This document shows, piece after piece, positions 1 to 9,065 of a stretch of DNA of 64,000 nucleotides. The translations under genes and the position numbers were made by a program. Origin of the DNA: Ruminococcus sp. (GTDB taxonomy: Bacteria; Bacillota; Clostridia; Oscillospirales; Ruminococcaceae); assembly GCA_015066745.1 (NCBI GenBank), contig SVNW01000006.1, positions 1 to 64,000 on the forward strand, given 5' to 3'. Below the pieces are notes generated by a model, which worked only from the letters and a program-made list of their open reading frames with translations, did not search any database and was not told the origin of the DNA. How positions within the stretch are numbered: the stretch's first letter is position 1; each line of letters starts with the position of its first letter.

Positions 1-51
1 ATAAAAACCGTAGGACATACGGGGTTAGCTCGCTTATGCTTAGTACGTTAG
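1..51 (+). pseudogene. tnpB: TnpB C-terminal end (gene cut by window start)
   Basis: The first bases read in frame as IKTVGHTGLARLCLVR followed by a TAG stop. The VGHTG tail is typical of the C-terminus of many IS200/IS605-family TnpB proteins, which are RNA-guided nucleases. Only 16 residues are visible, so whether the gene upstream is intact cannot be judged; it is listed as a partial gene rather than a proven pseudogene. The structured right end that follows supports the call. Confidence 0.55.
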
Positions 52-125
52 TACTATCGAACGAGAACCGAAACTTATCTATAGAGATGGGAAGCCCCCA
101 CCTCTACAGGTGGGGGAGGATGTCA
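1..125 (+). mobile_element. Right end of an IS200/IS605-type element with omega-RNA-like structure
   Basis: Downstream of the TnpB tail lies a small hairpin (AGTAC/GTACT near 41-53) and then a perfect 9-bp hairpin, CCCCCACCT (95-103), loop CTAC, AGGTGGGGG (108-116). This arrangement, with RNA structure overlapping the 3' end of tnpB and finishing in a G-rich hairpin, is characteristic of TnpB right ends, where the omega-RNA scaffold is encoded and the guide is copied from the flank. The exact element boundary is not defined from one copy. The 3' end of the element at 49.6 kb looks different, so the two belong to different TnpB subtypes. Confidence 0.6.
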
Positions 126-439
126 CAATTGCGTTAAATTTATTGAAAATTATTTTTCTGTGGTGTATACTTATATTTATCAGGTGAATTATTGGTTATC
201 CGGACTTTTTGGATAACTTGATAATTTTACAAACGGTTTATGCGTGTTGAAAAAATCGGATTTTGATTTTGTAAATGATAAGATATTTATAGAACAGGTG
301 TGATTGGTCAGTTTAATTTGACATTTGAATTTACATGGAAGGCTTATGGGATTGATGGCTCGCAAACCGGTTCACCAGGAGAAATTTTGTAAGTTAAAAT
401 ATGATACAATGATTAAAAAATGAAAGGAAGGCGGAATGA
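126..439. other. Intergenic region, no gene recognised
   Basis: AT-rich spacer between the TnpB end and the AAA-ATPase gene. It contains a 7-bp dyad GTTATCC/GGATAAC around 196-218 with a T-rich loop, which could be a weak terminator or operator. If the TnpB element ends near 120, the first bases here would be the guide part of its RNA. No convincing promoter or ORF was found. Confidence 0.4.
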
Positions 440-2023
440 ATGGGAATTTATCTGAATCCTGGTAATACCGATTTTCAGGAAGCATTAAACTCAAGGATCT
501 ATGTAGATAAATCAGGACTTATAGGAATAACAAACAGCGTTATACGTACAGAACAGAAACATGTATGTATCAGTCGTCCCCGACGTTTCGGAAAATCAAT
601 GGCTGTAAATATGCTGACAGCGTATTACAGTAAAGGTTGCGACTCGGATAAATTATTTGGTAATCTGAAAATAAGTGATGATGCAACTTATAAAAAGCAT
701 TTGAACAACTATAATGTTATTCGTCTGAATATGACTGATTTTCTGACTCGTGGCAGTACTATACATGAAATGCTTGATTATCTTTGTCGTCGTCTTCTGC
801 ATGAACTTAAAAAATCTTTTTTTGATGTAGATTGTTTTGACTGGAATGATCTGATAAGTGTTTTGGAAGAAGTATTTGATGCAAAACACGTTCCTTTTAT
901 TTTTATTATTGATGAATGGGACTGTATATTTCGTGTTCACAAGCATGACCTTGACGCACAGACAACATATCTTAATTTTTTACGTGACCTTCTGAAAAAT
1001 AAAAGCTACATAGCCTTAACTTATATGACAGGTATTCTTCCGATAAAGAAATACGGTGAGCATTCTGCTCTGAATATGTTTACGGAAATTTCTATGACAG
1101 ATGTGCGTGAATATGCTGAATTTACAGGGTTTACCGAAGATGAGGTTGACAAGCTTTGTAAACAGTACAATATGCCTTTTGAAGAAACGAAGCGTTGGTA
1201 TGACGGTTATACTCTTCATGGTGTTTCAGTGTACAATCCACGCAGTGTAGTCATGTCTATGACAGGTGGGTATTTCAGCAATTACTGGACATCGACAGAA
1301 ACCTATGAGGCATTGAAGGTCTATATTGAAATGAATTTTGACGGTCTGAGAGAGAAAATCGTCCGTATGATTGCCGGAGAATCAATAAAAATCAACGTCG
1401 GAAAATTTCAGAATGACATGACAACATTTCATAGTGCCGATGATGTAATGACACTTCTTGTCCATCTCGGATATCTGACTTATGACTTTAACAGTGCAGA
1501 AGTACGTATTCCAAACAGTGAGGTACAGCAGGAATTTATAAACTCCATTGAAGACGGTGGATGGGAGTATGTAATGAATTCACTCAGACTTTCAGATGAA
1601 CTGCTTGAAGCTACTTTGCAAAGCGACACCAAAAGAGTTGCTGAAATTATTGAGCAGGTACATGATGAAAACACTTCTATCTTGCAATATAACAATGAAA
1701 ATTCTTTATCGTGCATTTTATCTCTTGCATATTATTCTGTAAGAAAAAATTACACGATTTATCGAGAACTTGCAGGTGGCAAAGGTTTTGCAGATATGGT
1801 TTTTGTTCCAAGAAAATGTTGTCAGAGTCCTGCTATGATAGTTGAGTTAAAATGGAATCACTCAGCTAAGACGGCAATAACTCAGATAAAGGAAAAACAA
1901 TATATGAATTGCCTTAAAGATTATGCAGGAGAGATTTTGCTGGTAGGGATAAGTTATAATAAGGACTTGGAGAAAGGACATAGTTGTTTGATTGAAAAGT
2001 GGAGAAAAGGAAATGATATATGA
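440..2023 (+). CDS. AAA-ATPase-like / PD-(D/E)XK nuclease-like accessory protein
   Basis: Large two-domain protein of the family with an N-terminal AAA-ATPase-like domain and a C-terminal PD-(D/E)XK-like domain (the DUF1703 group). Visible signs are the family P-loop RPRRFGKS at residues 46-53, Walker B IIDEWD at 156-161, and a C-terminal nuclease-like core GFADMVF...IVELKW near residues 450-470. The 527-aa length is normal. These genes occur in many, often divergent, copies in Clostridia and Bacteroidetes and their cellular role is not established. Start ATG 440 follows AAGGAAGGCGG; an ATG at 436 is in another frame. The gene is monocistronic, next to a mobile element end, and looks like accessory DNA. 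Confidence 0.85.
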   Translation: MGIYLNPGNTDFQEALNSRIYVDKSGLIGITNSVIRTEQKHVCISRPRRFGKSMAVNMLTAYYSKGCDSDKLFGNLKISDDATYKKHLNNYNVIRLNMTDFLTRGSTIHEMLDYLCRRLLHELKKSFFDVDCFDWNDLISVLEEVFDAKHVPFIFIIDEWDCIFRVHKHDLDAQTTYLNFLRDLLKNKSYIALTYMTGILPIKKYGEHSALNMFTEISMTDVREYAEFTGFTEDEVDKLCKQYNMPFEETKRWYDGYTLHGVSVYNPRSVVMSMTGGYFSNYWTSTETYEALKVYIEMNFDGLREKIVRMIAGESIKINVGKFQNDMTTFHSADDVMTLLVHLGYLTYDFNSAEVRIPNSEVQQEFINSIEDGGWEYVMNSLRLSDELLEATLQSDTKRVAEIIEQVHDENTSILQYNNENSLSCILSLAYYSVRKNYTIYRELAGGKGFADMVFVPRKCCQSPAMIVELKWNHSAKTAITQIKEKQYMNCLKDYAGEILLVGISYNKDLEKGHSCLIEKWRKGNDI

Positions 2024-2107
2024 TGTTGATTTAAGCACCTAATTGTTTTGTGAATTTTTATAAGGAATTAACAGTTATGAATAAACTGTTAATTTTCTAG
2101 TTTCCAC

Positions 2108-2136
2108 TTGACATCTGATTTTTAAAGTAGTATAAT
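2108..2136 (+). promoter_or_regulatory. Sigma-A promoter of infC-rpmI-rplT
   Basis: Perfect consensus -35 TTGACA (2108-2113), 17-bp spacer, perfect -10 TATAAT (2131-2136). It precedes the structured leader of the infC operon and predicts transcription start near 2143. Confidence 0.9.
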
Positions 2137-2142
2137 TATCAA

Positions 2143-2294
2143 GTAAAACAAAGCAGAACCTCAGTTCTCACCGATTGGTTTAAATGTATCGAATCGGTCA
2201 ATACTTTTAAAATTTATGATTTTTAAGTATGAGTACTGACGGTGTGTCTGTACTCATTTTTTATTATTTCTATAACGTCTTGGAGGTGCTGACT
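2143..2294 (+). ncRNA. L20-type leader of the infC-rpmI-rplT operon
   Basis: About 150 nt of structured 5' UTR between the promoter and infC. It carries a CCGATT/AATCGG pairing (about 2170-2200) and ends in an attenuator hairpin. Position and layout match the Firmicute ribosomal-protein L20 leader, in which L20 binds its own mRNA and promotes premature termination. Assignment is by position, promoter and terminator; a covariance-model search was not run. Confidence 0.7.
2229..2268 (+). terminator. Attenuator in the infC leader
   Basis: An 8-bp stem ATGAGTAC (2229-2236) with GTACTCAT (2250-2257), then a T-rich tract. It lies between the operon promoter and infC, so it must be conditional, as expected for L20 autoregulation. 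Confidence 0.75.
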
Positions 2295-2813
2295 ATTAGC
2301 AACAAGGAACTGCAGATAAACGAAGAAATTCGTGACAAAGAGCTTCGCGTTATTGACGCTGACGGATCACAGCTCGGAATTCTCTCTGCCGCTGAGGCTC
2401 AGAAAATTGCGTATGAAAAAAATCTCGATCTGGTTAAGATTGCTCCGCAGGCTACACCGCCTGTGTGCAAGATAATTGACTACGGAAAGTACTGTTTTGA
2501 ACAGGCTAAACGTGAAAAAGAGGCAAGAAAAAATCAGAAAGTAGTTGAAATAAAGGAAATCAGAATGTTTTCCAATATTGACACTAATGACTTTAATACA
2601 AAGGTAAATCAGGCATGTAAGTTTTTGAAGTCAGGTGACAAGGTAAAAGCTTCGGTTAGATTCCGTAAGAGAGCTATTGCTCACCCGGAACTCGGAGGCG
2701 AGTTGCTGGAACGTTTCAAGGAAGCTTGTCTGGAGGTCGGTGTTGTTGAAAAGCCGGCAAAAATGGAAGGACGTAGCTTGGTTATGTTCATTTCACCAAA
2801 GGCAACTAAGTAA
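2295..2813 (+). CDS. infC: Translation initiation factor IF-3, ATT start
   Basis: IF-3 binds the 30S subunit, blocks premature 50S joining and checks start-codon fidelity. The protein begins [14 protein letters not shown], the classic IF-3 N-terminus, and continues through both IF-3 domains (172 aa, standard size). The start chosen is ATT at 2295, 6 nt after the strong Shine-Dalgarno GGAGGTG (2282-2288). The frame stays open upstream to an ATG at 2229, but that ATG lies inside the attenuator stem and would add residues foreign to the family. A non-AUG start on infC is a known autoregulatory device, because IF-3 discriminates against such codons. First gene of the infC-rpmI-rplT operon. Confidence 0.95.
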   Translation: MSNKELQINEEIRDKELRVIDADGSQLGILSAAEAQKIAYEKNLDLVKIAPQATPPVCKIIDYGKYCFEQAKREKEARKNQKVVEIKEIRMFSNIDTNDFNTKVNQACKFLKSGDKVKASVRFRKRAIAHPELGGELLERFKEACLEVGVVEKPAKMEGRSLVMFISPKATK

Positions 2814-2830
2814 TTAAGGAGGAAATACAA

Positions 2831-3034
2831 ATGGCTAAGGTAAAGGTTAAAACACATTCAGGCGCTAAAAAGCGTTTCAAGGTTACCGGAAGTGGCAAGG
2901 TAAAATACCAGAAGACAAACAGAAGACACAGACTTACTCAGAAGGCTACTAAGAGAAAGAGAATCAATCGTGCTTCAGGTGTTGCTGATCAGTCAAACAT
3001 GGGCGCACTCAAGCAGTTACTCCCATACGCTTAA
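2831..3034 (+). CDS. rpmI: 50S ribosomal protein L35
   Basis: Small, very basic protein of the large ribosomal subunit (67 aa). It starts [19 protein letters not shown], the L35 signature, and ends with the conserved QLLPYA. Shine-Dalgarno AAGGAGG lies 7-13 nt upstream. It is located 17 bp after infC and before rplT, the conserved order, and is expected to share the L20-controlled leader. Confidence 0.97.
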   Translation: MAKVKVKTHSGAKKRFKVTGSGKVKYQKTNRRHRLTQKATKRKRINRASGVADQSNMGALKQLLPYA

Positions 3035-3091
3035 TCAGTAAGAAGGAAATCGGTTATATAACGTTTAAAACAGAAATCGGAGGTAAAATTT

Positions 3092-3445
3092 ATGGCACGT
3101 GTTAAGGGTGCGATGATGACTCGTAAGAGAAGAAATAAAACTCTCAAGCTTGCTAAAGGCTACTGGGGAGCAAAGAGCAAACATTTCAAAATGGCTAAAC
3201 AGGCTGTAATGAAATCTGGTAACTACGCTTATGTTGGACGTAAGCTCAAAAAGCGTAACTTCAGACAGCTCTGGATCACAAGAATCAGTGCAGCTGCAAA
3301 GATGAACGGCATGAACTACTCAACATTCATGAACGGTCTTAAGAAAGCTGATATCACATTAAACCGTAAGATGCTCTCAGAAATCGCTATAAACGATCCT
3401 GCAGGCTTTACAGCAATAGTTGAAAAGGCTAAGGCAGCTCTTTAA
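3092..3445 (+). CDS. rplT: 50S ribosomal protein L20
   Basis: RNA-binding protein needed early in 50S assembly and the autoregulator of the operon through the leader at 2143-2294. 117 aa, full length, beginning [21 protein letters not shown] with the usual basic N-terminal extension and globular C-terminal half. Shine-Dalgarno CGGAGGT precedes ATG 3092. A strong terminator follows, closing the three-gene operon. Confidence 0.97.
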   Translation: MARVKGAMMTRKRRNKTLKLAKGYWGAKSKHFKMAKQAVMKSGNYAYVGRKLKKRNFRQLWITRISAAAKMNGMNYSTFMNGLKKADITLNRKMLSEIAINDPAGFTAIVEKAKAAL

Positions 3446-3454
3446 TCACAGAAA

Positions 3455-3492
3455 AAAACACGCTCTGAATTAACAAAAAGAGCGTGTTTTCT
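3455..3492 (+). terminator. Rho-independent terminator after rplT
   Basis: Stem ACACGCTCT (3458-3466) with AGAGCGTGT (3479-3487), flanked by A-rich and T-rich arms that extend the pairing, then a short T run. Closes the infC operon. Confidence 0.9.
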
Positions 3493-3533
3493 TTAGATAA
3501 AAAAATCAGGTATTATGAGAAAGCGGTGTTTTT

Positions 3534-4337
3534 TTGACTATAATAACATCAAAGGATAATCCGTCTGTAAAACTTTATTCAAAACTTTCATCTTCAAAAA
3601 AAGAACGTAACAATTATAAAATGTATGTACTTGAAGGTTATCGTCTTATATGTGAAGCTTTAAGTGAGAGTAATGTTGTAAGTCAGATATTTTTTACGGA
3701 AGATGCATATAATAAGTATTACAATGATTTATCCCAGGTTGATTTGAAGGAAGTAAAAGTACTAATTATTTCAAATGAGCTTGGAATAAAGATCTCAGAA
3801 ACGGAAAAAACACAGGGGATATTTGCGATATGCAAAATGTCCTCGAAATTAGATCTTAAAAACATGGTAAAACCTGACGGAAAATATGTTGTACTGTATC
3901 AGCTTCAGGATCCCGGAAATCTTGGTATGATCATACGTACAGCAGATGCTTTCGGTATAGACGGAGTAATACTTTCCGAGAGTTGTGAACTATACAATCC
4001 AAAGGTCATACGTTCTACCATGGGTTCGGTATTTCATATAAAAATAGCACATGGTTGTGCTATAGATGAGGTATTTGAAGTTTTTAATGAAAAAAGTATC
4101 AGAAGCTATGCTGCGGTAGTAGATTCGGGAGCAGTAAGTCTGAAAAAATGTTCTTTTGAAAACGGTGGTGCAGTTCTGATAGGAAATGAAGGAAACGGTC
4201 TTCCTGATGATATAGCGGATATGTGTACTCAGAGGATAACGATACATATGTCAGGAAATGCAAATTCGCTCAATGCCGCTATGGCTACAGGTATCATAAT
4301 GTGGGAAATGACTTCAAACAGTGAGGAAAATATCTGA
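3534..4337 (+). CDS. SpoU/TrmH-family RNA 2'-O-methyltransferase
   Basis: SAM-dependent ribose methylase of the SPOUT trefoil-knot class acting on rRNA or tRNA. The three SpoU motifs are visible: QDPGNLGMIIRTADAFG in the middle, LIGNEGNGL and MSGNANSLNAAMA near the C-terminus. An N-terminal substrate-binding domain (KMYVLEGYRLICEAL) resembles TsnR/RlmB-like proteins. 267 aa is normal. The start is a TTG at 3534 with only a weak purine-rich upstream sequence, so the exact start is less certain. The stop overlaps the dprA start by one base, implying translational coupling. The target nucleotide cannot be predicted. Confidence 0.88.
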   Translation: MTIITSKDNPSVKLYSKLSSSKKERNNYKMYVLEGYRLICEALSESNVVSQIFFTEDAYNKYYNDLSQVDLKEVKVLIISNELGIKISETEKTQGIFAICKMSSKLDLKNMVKPDGKYVVLYQLQDPGNLGMIIRTADAFGIDGVILSESCELYNPKVIRSTMGSVFHIKIAHGCAIDEVFEVFNEKSIRSYAAVVDSGAVSLKKCSFENGGAVLIGNEGNGLPDDIADMCTQRITIHMSGNANSLNAAMATGIIMWEMTSNSEENI

Positions 4338-5527
4338 TGGCAAATAAACTTTACTGGATATGGCTCACTATGGTTTTTGGAGCAGGAAATCCTCGTGTAT
4401 GGGAACTTTTACGTGAATGTGAGGACGTAAAGGACGCATATGACAGGGTTTTAAACGGAAAATACAGTCTTACCTCAGGCGAGAAATTACTTTTTGCAGG
4501 TGCGTCACTGGAAAAGGCTGAAGAAATAGTGCATTTTTGCGAAAAAGAAAACATATTTATTTTTACATATGATGATGAAAAATATCCCTCATTATTAAAG
4601 AGTATTTTCAATCCTCCTGTTGTTCTGTTTGTGGCAGGAAATGAAGATGTATTTGAATCAGAACTTTCTATAACAGTGGTAGGTACAAGAAATTCTTCTG
4701 ATTATGGACTAAACGCTGCTTTAAAAATATCAACGGAACTTGCAAAATCAGGATTTACACTGATAAGCGGTTTTGCAATGGGTGTTGACTCAGTTGTTCA
4801 CAGAGCCGCTCTTTCGCAGGACGGGTGTACAATAGCTGTTTTAGGTTGCGGTATAGATGTTGTATATCCTAAAGCTAACAGTGATATACGTGAAATGATA
4901 ATGAAAAAAGGTGCATTTGTTACCGAATTTTTACCGGGTACTCCGCCACTCGGAAAAAACTTTCCTATAAGAAACAGAATACTTTCAGGACTTTCTTTGG
5001 GTGTATTTGTTGTTGAGGCTCCATACGGAAGCGGAGCGCTCATAACAGCCGATCTGGCAATCGAACAGGGACGTGATGTTTTCTGTCTGCCACCTCATGA
5101 TATTTTCAGCAGTGCATATCAGGGCGTTGTAAAATATCTTAGAGACGGTGCAGTTCCGGTATTTGGACATCTTGATATAGTTTACGAATATTATACAACA
5201 TTTTCACATAAACTATCGTCATTAAAACCTGAAATGGAGTATATTTCTGCGGACGATTCATCGTTGTTTTCCAAAAAATCAGCAAAAAGAAAAGATAGTT
5301 TTAAGAGTACTGAACTTGAAAAACCGGCAGAGACGGTCGATATATCGTATGATGGTTTGTCTGAGTTACAGATAAAAATAGTTGACTTTTTGAGAAACGG
5401 TGCAAAGCACATTGATGAAATAGGGACGGAGTGTTCTCTTGATATGGCACAGTTGCTTACAGAGATAACAGATCTTGAGATTTCGGGGATCATAAAATCT
5501 TTGCCGGGTAAATTATACAGTCTGTAA
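4337..5527 (+). CDS. dprA: DNA-processing protein DprA
   Basis: Binds incoming single-stranded DNA and loads RecA during natural transformation; widely kept in species not known to be competent. 396 aa with an N-terminal SAM-like region, a Rossmann core (TVVGTRNSSDYG, LISGFAMGVDSVVHRAAL, AVLGCGIDVVYP, GSGALITADLAIEQGRDVF) and a C-terminal winged-helix-like domain (last 60 residues). The segment normally reading VPGxxxxxxxxGxNxLI is variant here (LPPHDIFSSAYQGVVKYL). Starts inside the stop codon of the methylase gene. Confidence 0.95.
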   Translation: MANKLYWIWLTMVFGAGNPRVWELLRECEDVKDAYDRVLNGKYSLTSGEKLLFAGASLEKAEEIVHFCEKENIFIFTYDDEKYPSLLKSIFNPPVVLFVAGNEDVFESELSITVVGTRNSSDYGLNAALKISTELAKSGFTLISGFAMGVDSVVHRAALSQDGCTIAVLGCGIDVVYPKANSDIREMIMKKGAFVTEFLPGTPPLGKNFPIRNRILSGLSLGVFVVEAPYGSGALITADLAIEQGRDVFCLPPHDIFSSAYQGVVKYLRDGAVPVFGHLDIVYEYYTTFSHKLSSLKPEMEYISADDSSLFSKKSAKRKDSFKSTELEKPAETVDISYDGLSELQIKIVDFLRNGAKHIDEIGTECSLDMAQLLTEITDLEISGIIKSLPGKLYSL

Positions 5528-5571
5528 AATATTTTGATTATGAAAATTTAGTGATATATTAATTAATCTAT

Positions 5572-5600
5572 TTGACAAATCAAATTTAATCACGTATACT
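5572..5600 (+). promoter_or_regulatory. Sigma-A promoter of topA
   Basis: Consensus -35 TTGACA (5572-5577), 17-bp spacer, -10 TATACT (5595-5600), 48 bp before the topA start. Probably drives the long run from topA onward, since no other clear promoter or terminator was seen before leuS. Confidence 0.88.
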
Positions 5601-5647
5601 GTACTATATGTAAATAAGAAAAATCAAATTCTGAAAGGGAGAAGAAA

Positions 5648-7729
5648 ATGCCGGATTTAGTTATAGTTGAGTCTCCCGCTAAGGCTAAAACAATACAAAA
5701 GTATCTCGGACCGGGTTATGAAGTTATCGCTTCAATGGGTCATGTAAGAGATTTGCCAAAATCAAAAATAGCGGTAGATTTTGAAAATGATTTTGAACCT
5801 AATTATGTTGAAATGAAGGGCAAGGAAGATGTCATAAAGGACCTTAAAAAACACGCCAAAAAATGTGATAAAGTATATCTTGCAACTGACCCGGATCGTG
5901 AAGGGGAAGCTATATCATGGCATATTGCACAGATACTTGATCTCGATATGCAGGAAAATAACAGGGTCGCATTTAATGAAATCACAAAATTCGGCGTTCA
6001 GTCGGGTATGAGCAACCCTCATAAAATAGATATTGATCTTGTAAATGCACAGCAGGCAAGAAGAATACTTGACCGTATACTCGGCTACAAGCTCAGTCCT
6101 TTTTTGTGGAGAAAAGTAAAAAGAGGTCTTTCGGCAGGCAGAGTACAGTCTGTAGCTGTACGAATGGTTGTTGACAGAGAAAATGAAATAAAGAAGTTTG
6201 TTACACAGGAATACTGGAGTATAGACGGAAAGTTTTCAGCGCCTTCAAGTCGTAAAATATTTTCAGCAAAGCTTTCTGCAATAAACGGAAAGAAAGCAAA
6301 TCTGAAAAATGAAGAGGAAACAAATAAAATACTTGAAGTGCTTGAAAAAGAAGAATTCAGAATAACAAAGGTAAAGAAAAGAGTAACCAAAAGACAGCCG
6401 GCTCCGCCGTATATTACTTCCACTCTTCAGCAGGAAGCATCACGACGCATGGGATTTCAGGCAAGAAGAACCATGAAAGCAGCACAGGAACTCTATGAAG
6501 GTATCGAAATAGAAGATATGGGTCTTGTTGGACTTATAACATATATGAGAACTGACAGTCTCAGAGTTTCCGATGAAGCCAGACAGGCAGCGGCTGAATA
6601 TATAAAGCAGAAATATGGTGACGATTATTTACCGTCTTCTCCGAGAGAGTATAAGTCAAAGAAAAATGCTCAGGACGCACATGAAGCTATAAGACCTTCT
6701 ATGCCTGAACTTGAGCCTGAAAAAGTAAAGAGCAGTCTTACAACAGACCAGTACAAGATATACAAGCTTATCTGGGAACGTTTTATAGCAAGTCAGATGG
6801 CAAACGCACAGCTTGATACAGTATCAGCTGAAATAAATGCAGGTGACTATACATTTTCAGCATCGGGTTATTCGGTAAAATTTAAAGGTTTTACAGTTGT
6901 TCATGTTGAATCAAAGGATACAAATGAAGATGAAACAGAAAACAAGGAACTTCCGCCACTTACAGAGGGCGATGTTCTGAAGGTAAAGGCACTCGGTGGA
7001 AATCAGCACTTTACTCAGCCACCGTCAAGATACACAGAGGCTACACTTATAAAGACTCTTGAAGAAAACGGAATAGGCAGACCAAGTACCTATGCACCTA
7101 CTATCACTACCATTACAGCAAGAATGTATGTAGAGCGTGACGGAAAACAGCTCAAGCCTACTGCACTCGGTGATGTTACTACACAGCTTATGCAGGAGCA
7201 TTTTTCAAACATTGTTGATGCAAAGTTTACAGCAAATATGGAAACAAACCTTGACGATGTTGAAAAGGGTGAAAAGGACTGGAGAAGCACTCTCAGAGAA
7301 TTTTATGATGATTTTGACGAAACTCTTGCAAAAGCAGAAGTTGCCATGGAAGGCAAGAGAGTAAAGATACCTGTTGAAGAAACTGATGTTGTCTGTGATG
7401 AATGCGGAAAGAACATGGTAATAAAAATAGGTCGTTTCGGTAAGTTCCTTGCATGTCCGGGATTTCCTGAGTGTACAAATACAAAGAAGATAGTTCAGGC
7501 TACCAAGGGTATTTGTCCGTCATGCGGAAATAAGGTAATTGCTCAGAAGTCAAAGAAGGGCAGAAACTTCTTCGGTTGTGAAAAATATCCGGAATGTACA
7601 TTTATGACATGGAATACACCGATAGAGGACAAATGTCCTAAATGCGGTTCAACATTATTCAAAAAAGGCGGAAAAGCAGGAAAGATCTTATGTGAAAAAC
7701 CTGATTGCGGATATGAGAGAGGTTTATAA
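5648..7729 (+). CDS. topA: DNA topoisomerase I
   Basis: Type IA topoisomerase that relaxes negative supercoils behind RNA polymerase. An N-terminal TOPRIM domain (VIVESPAKAKTIQKYLG; DPDREGEAISWHI) is followed by the strand-passage core with catalytic Tyr299 in GLITYMRTDS. The C-terminus has three zinc ribbons: CDECG...CPGFPEC, CPSCG...CEKYPEC and CPKCG...CEKPDC. 693 aa, full length. Shine-Dalgarno AAAGGGAGAAG precedes ATG 5648. trmFO follows after 3 bp. Confidence 0.98.
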   Translation: MPDLVIVESPAKAKTIQKYLGPGYEVIASMGHVRDLPKSKIAVDFENDFEPNYVEMKGKEDVIKDLKKHAKKCDKVYLATDPDREGEAISWHIAQILDLDMQENNRVAFNEITKFGVQSGMSNPHKIDIDLVNAQQARRILDRILGYKLSPFLWRKVKRGLSAGRVQSVAVRMVVDRENEIKKFVTQEYWSIDGKFSAPSSRKIFSAKLSAINGKKANLKNEEETNKILEVLEKEEFRITKVKKRVTKRQPAPPYITSTLQQEASRRMGFQARRTMKAAQELYEGIEIEDMGLVGLITYMRTDSLRVSDEARQAAAEYIKQKYGDDYLPSSPREYKSKKNAQDAHEAIRPSMPELEPEKVKSSLTTDQYKIYKLIWERFIASQMANAQLDTVSAEINAGDYTFSASGYSVKFKGFTVVHVESKDTNEDETENKELPPLTEGDVLKVKALGGNQHFTQPPSRYTEATLIKTLEENGIGRPSTYAPTITTITARMYVERDGKQLKPTALGDVTTQLMQEHFSNIVDAKFTANMETNLDDVEKGEKDWRSTLREFYDDFDETLAKAEVAMEGKRVKIPVEETDVVCDECGKNMVIKIGRFGKFLACPGFPECTNTKKIVQATKGICPSCGNKVIAQKSKKGRNFFGCEKYPECTFMTWNTPIEDKCPKCGSTLFKKGGKAGKILCEKPDCGYERGL

Positions 7730-7732
7730 AAT

Positions 7733-9034
7733 ATGTCAGTTAAAGTAATAGGCGCAGGTCTTGCAGGTTGTGAAGCGGCATGGCAACTGGCAAATGCCGG
7801 AATAGAAACAACACTGTATGAGATGAAACCGCAGAAATATACTCCTGCACATCATTATGAAGGCATGGCGGAACTTGTATGTTCAAATTCGCTCAAAGCT
7901 TCAAGACTTGATAGTGCTGCAGGTCTTCTGAAAGCGGAGATGAAACGTTTAGGTTCTCTGATAGTACCGTGTGCGGAAGAAACACAGGTAGAAGCCGGCG
8001 GAGCTCTTGCGGTTGACAGAACAGCGTTTTCAGACCTTATCACATCAAAAATAAAATCACACCCTCTTATAACTGTTGTAAATGATGAAGTAAAGGAAAT
8101 ACCTGACGGAAATGTTATAATTGCTACAGGACCGCTTACTTCGGGAGAACTTGCACAGTCGATTTCGGATAAATGCGGAAATTATCTGAGCTTTTTTGAT
8201 GCTGCCGCACCGATAGTGACATATGACAGTCTTGATAAAGATGTTGTTTTCTTTGCATCAAGATATGACAGAGGCGATGCTGACTATATAAATTGTCCTA
8301 TGACTAAGGAAGAGTACACACTTTTCTACAATGAACTTATAAATGCCGAGTCTGCTCCTCTCAAAGAATTTGACCGTGAGGCATTCAAGGTATATGAAGG
8401 GTGTATGCCTGTCGAAGTTCTGGCAAAAAGAGGCGAAGATACTATGCGTTTTGGTCCGCTCAAGCCTGTAGGCCTTACTGACAAACGTACAGGAAAAAGA
8501 CCATATGCAGTAGTACAGCTTCGTAAGGAAAACAAAGAAGGTACTATGTACAATCTTGTAGGATTTCAGACAAATCTTAAATTTGGAGAGCAGAAGCGTG
8601 TCTTTTCACTTATTCCGGGGCTAAAAGATGCAGAGTTTGTACGCTTTGGCGTGATGCACAGAAATTCATTCATAAACAGCCCTCGTCTGTTAAAACCAAC
8701 ATTTGAAATGAGAGATCGCCCGGGCTTGTTTTTTGCAGGACAGATAACAGGTGTTGAAGGGTATATAGAATCAGCGGCAAGCGGTATAATAGCCGGTATA
8801 AATATGGCAAGAAAAATAAATTCTCAGCCTGAATTTATAATGCCTCCTGAGACAATGACAGGGGCACTTGCTGCATATATAAGTGACAGCTACAACGAAA
8901 ATAATTTTCAGCCTATGGGTTCAAATATGGGTGTACTGCCGGAGTTGAATGAGAGAGTGAGAGATAAAAAGAAAAAATATCAGATGTATGCTGACAGAGC
9001 GCTTGAAAAACTTGAAGAGGTTCTTTCAAAGTGA
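7733..9034 (+). CDS. trmFO: Folate-dependent tRNA uridine-54 methyltransferase TrmFO
   Basis: Flavoprotein that makes ribothymidine at tRNA position 54, taking the methyl group from methylenetetrahydrofolate rather than SAM; the Gram-positive alternative to TrmA. FAD-binding motif VIGAGLAGCEAAWQLA at the N-terminus, family motif LVCSNSLKA near residue 50, and the conserved C-terminal FAGQITGVEGYIESAASG. 433 aa. Neighbour of topA as in many Firmicutes. Confidence 0.97.
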   Translation: MSVKVIGAGLAGCEAAWQLANAGIETTLYEMKPQKYTPAHHYEGMAELVCSNSLKASRLDSAAGLLKAEMKRLGSLIVPCAEETQVEAGGALAVDRTAFSDLITSKIKSHPLITVVNDEVKEIPDGNVIIATGPLTSGELAQSISDKCGNYLSFFDAAAPIVTYDSLDKDVVFFASRYDRGDADYINCPMTKEEYTLFYNELINAESAPLKEFDREAFKVYEGCMPVEVLAKRGEDTMRFGPLKPVGLTDKRTGKRPYAVVQLRKENKEGTMYNLVGFQTNLKFGEQKRVFSLIPGLKDAEFVRFGVMHRNSFINSPRLLKPTFEMRDRPGLFFAGQITGVEGYIESAASGIIAGINMARKINSQPEFIMPPETMTGALAAYISDSYNENNFQPMGSNMGVLPELNERVRDKKKKYQMYADRALEKLEEVLSK

Positions 9035-9065
9035 AAGTCGGTACTTGAAGAGTAGGAGTATTTTT

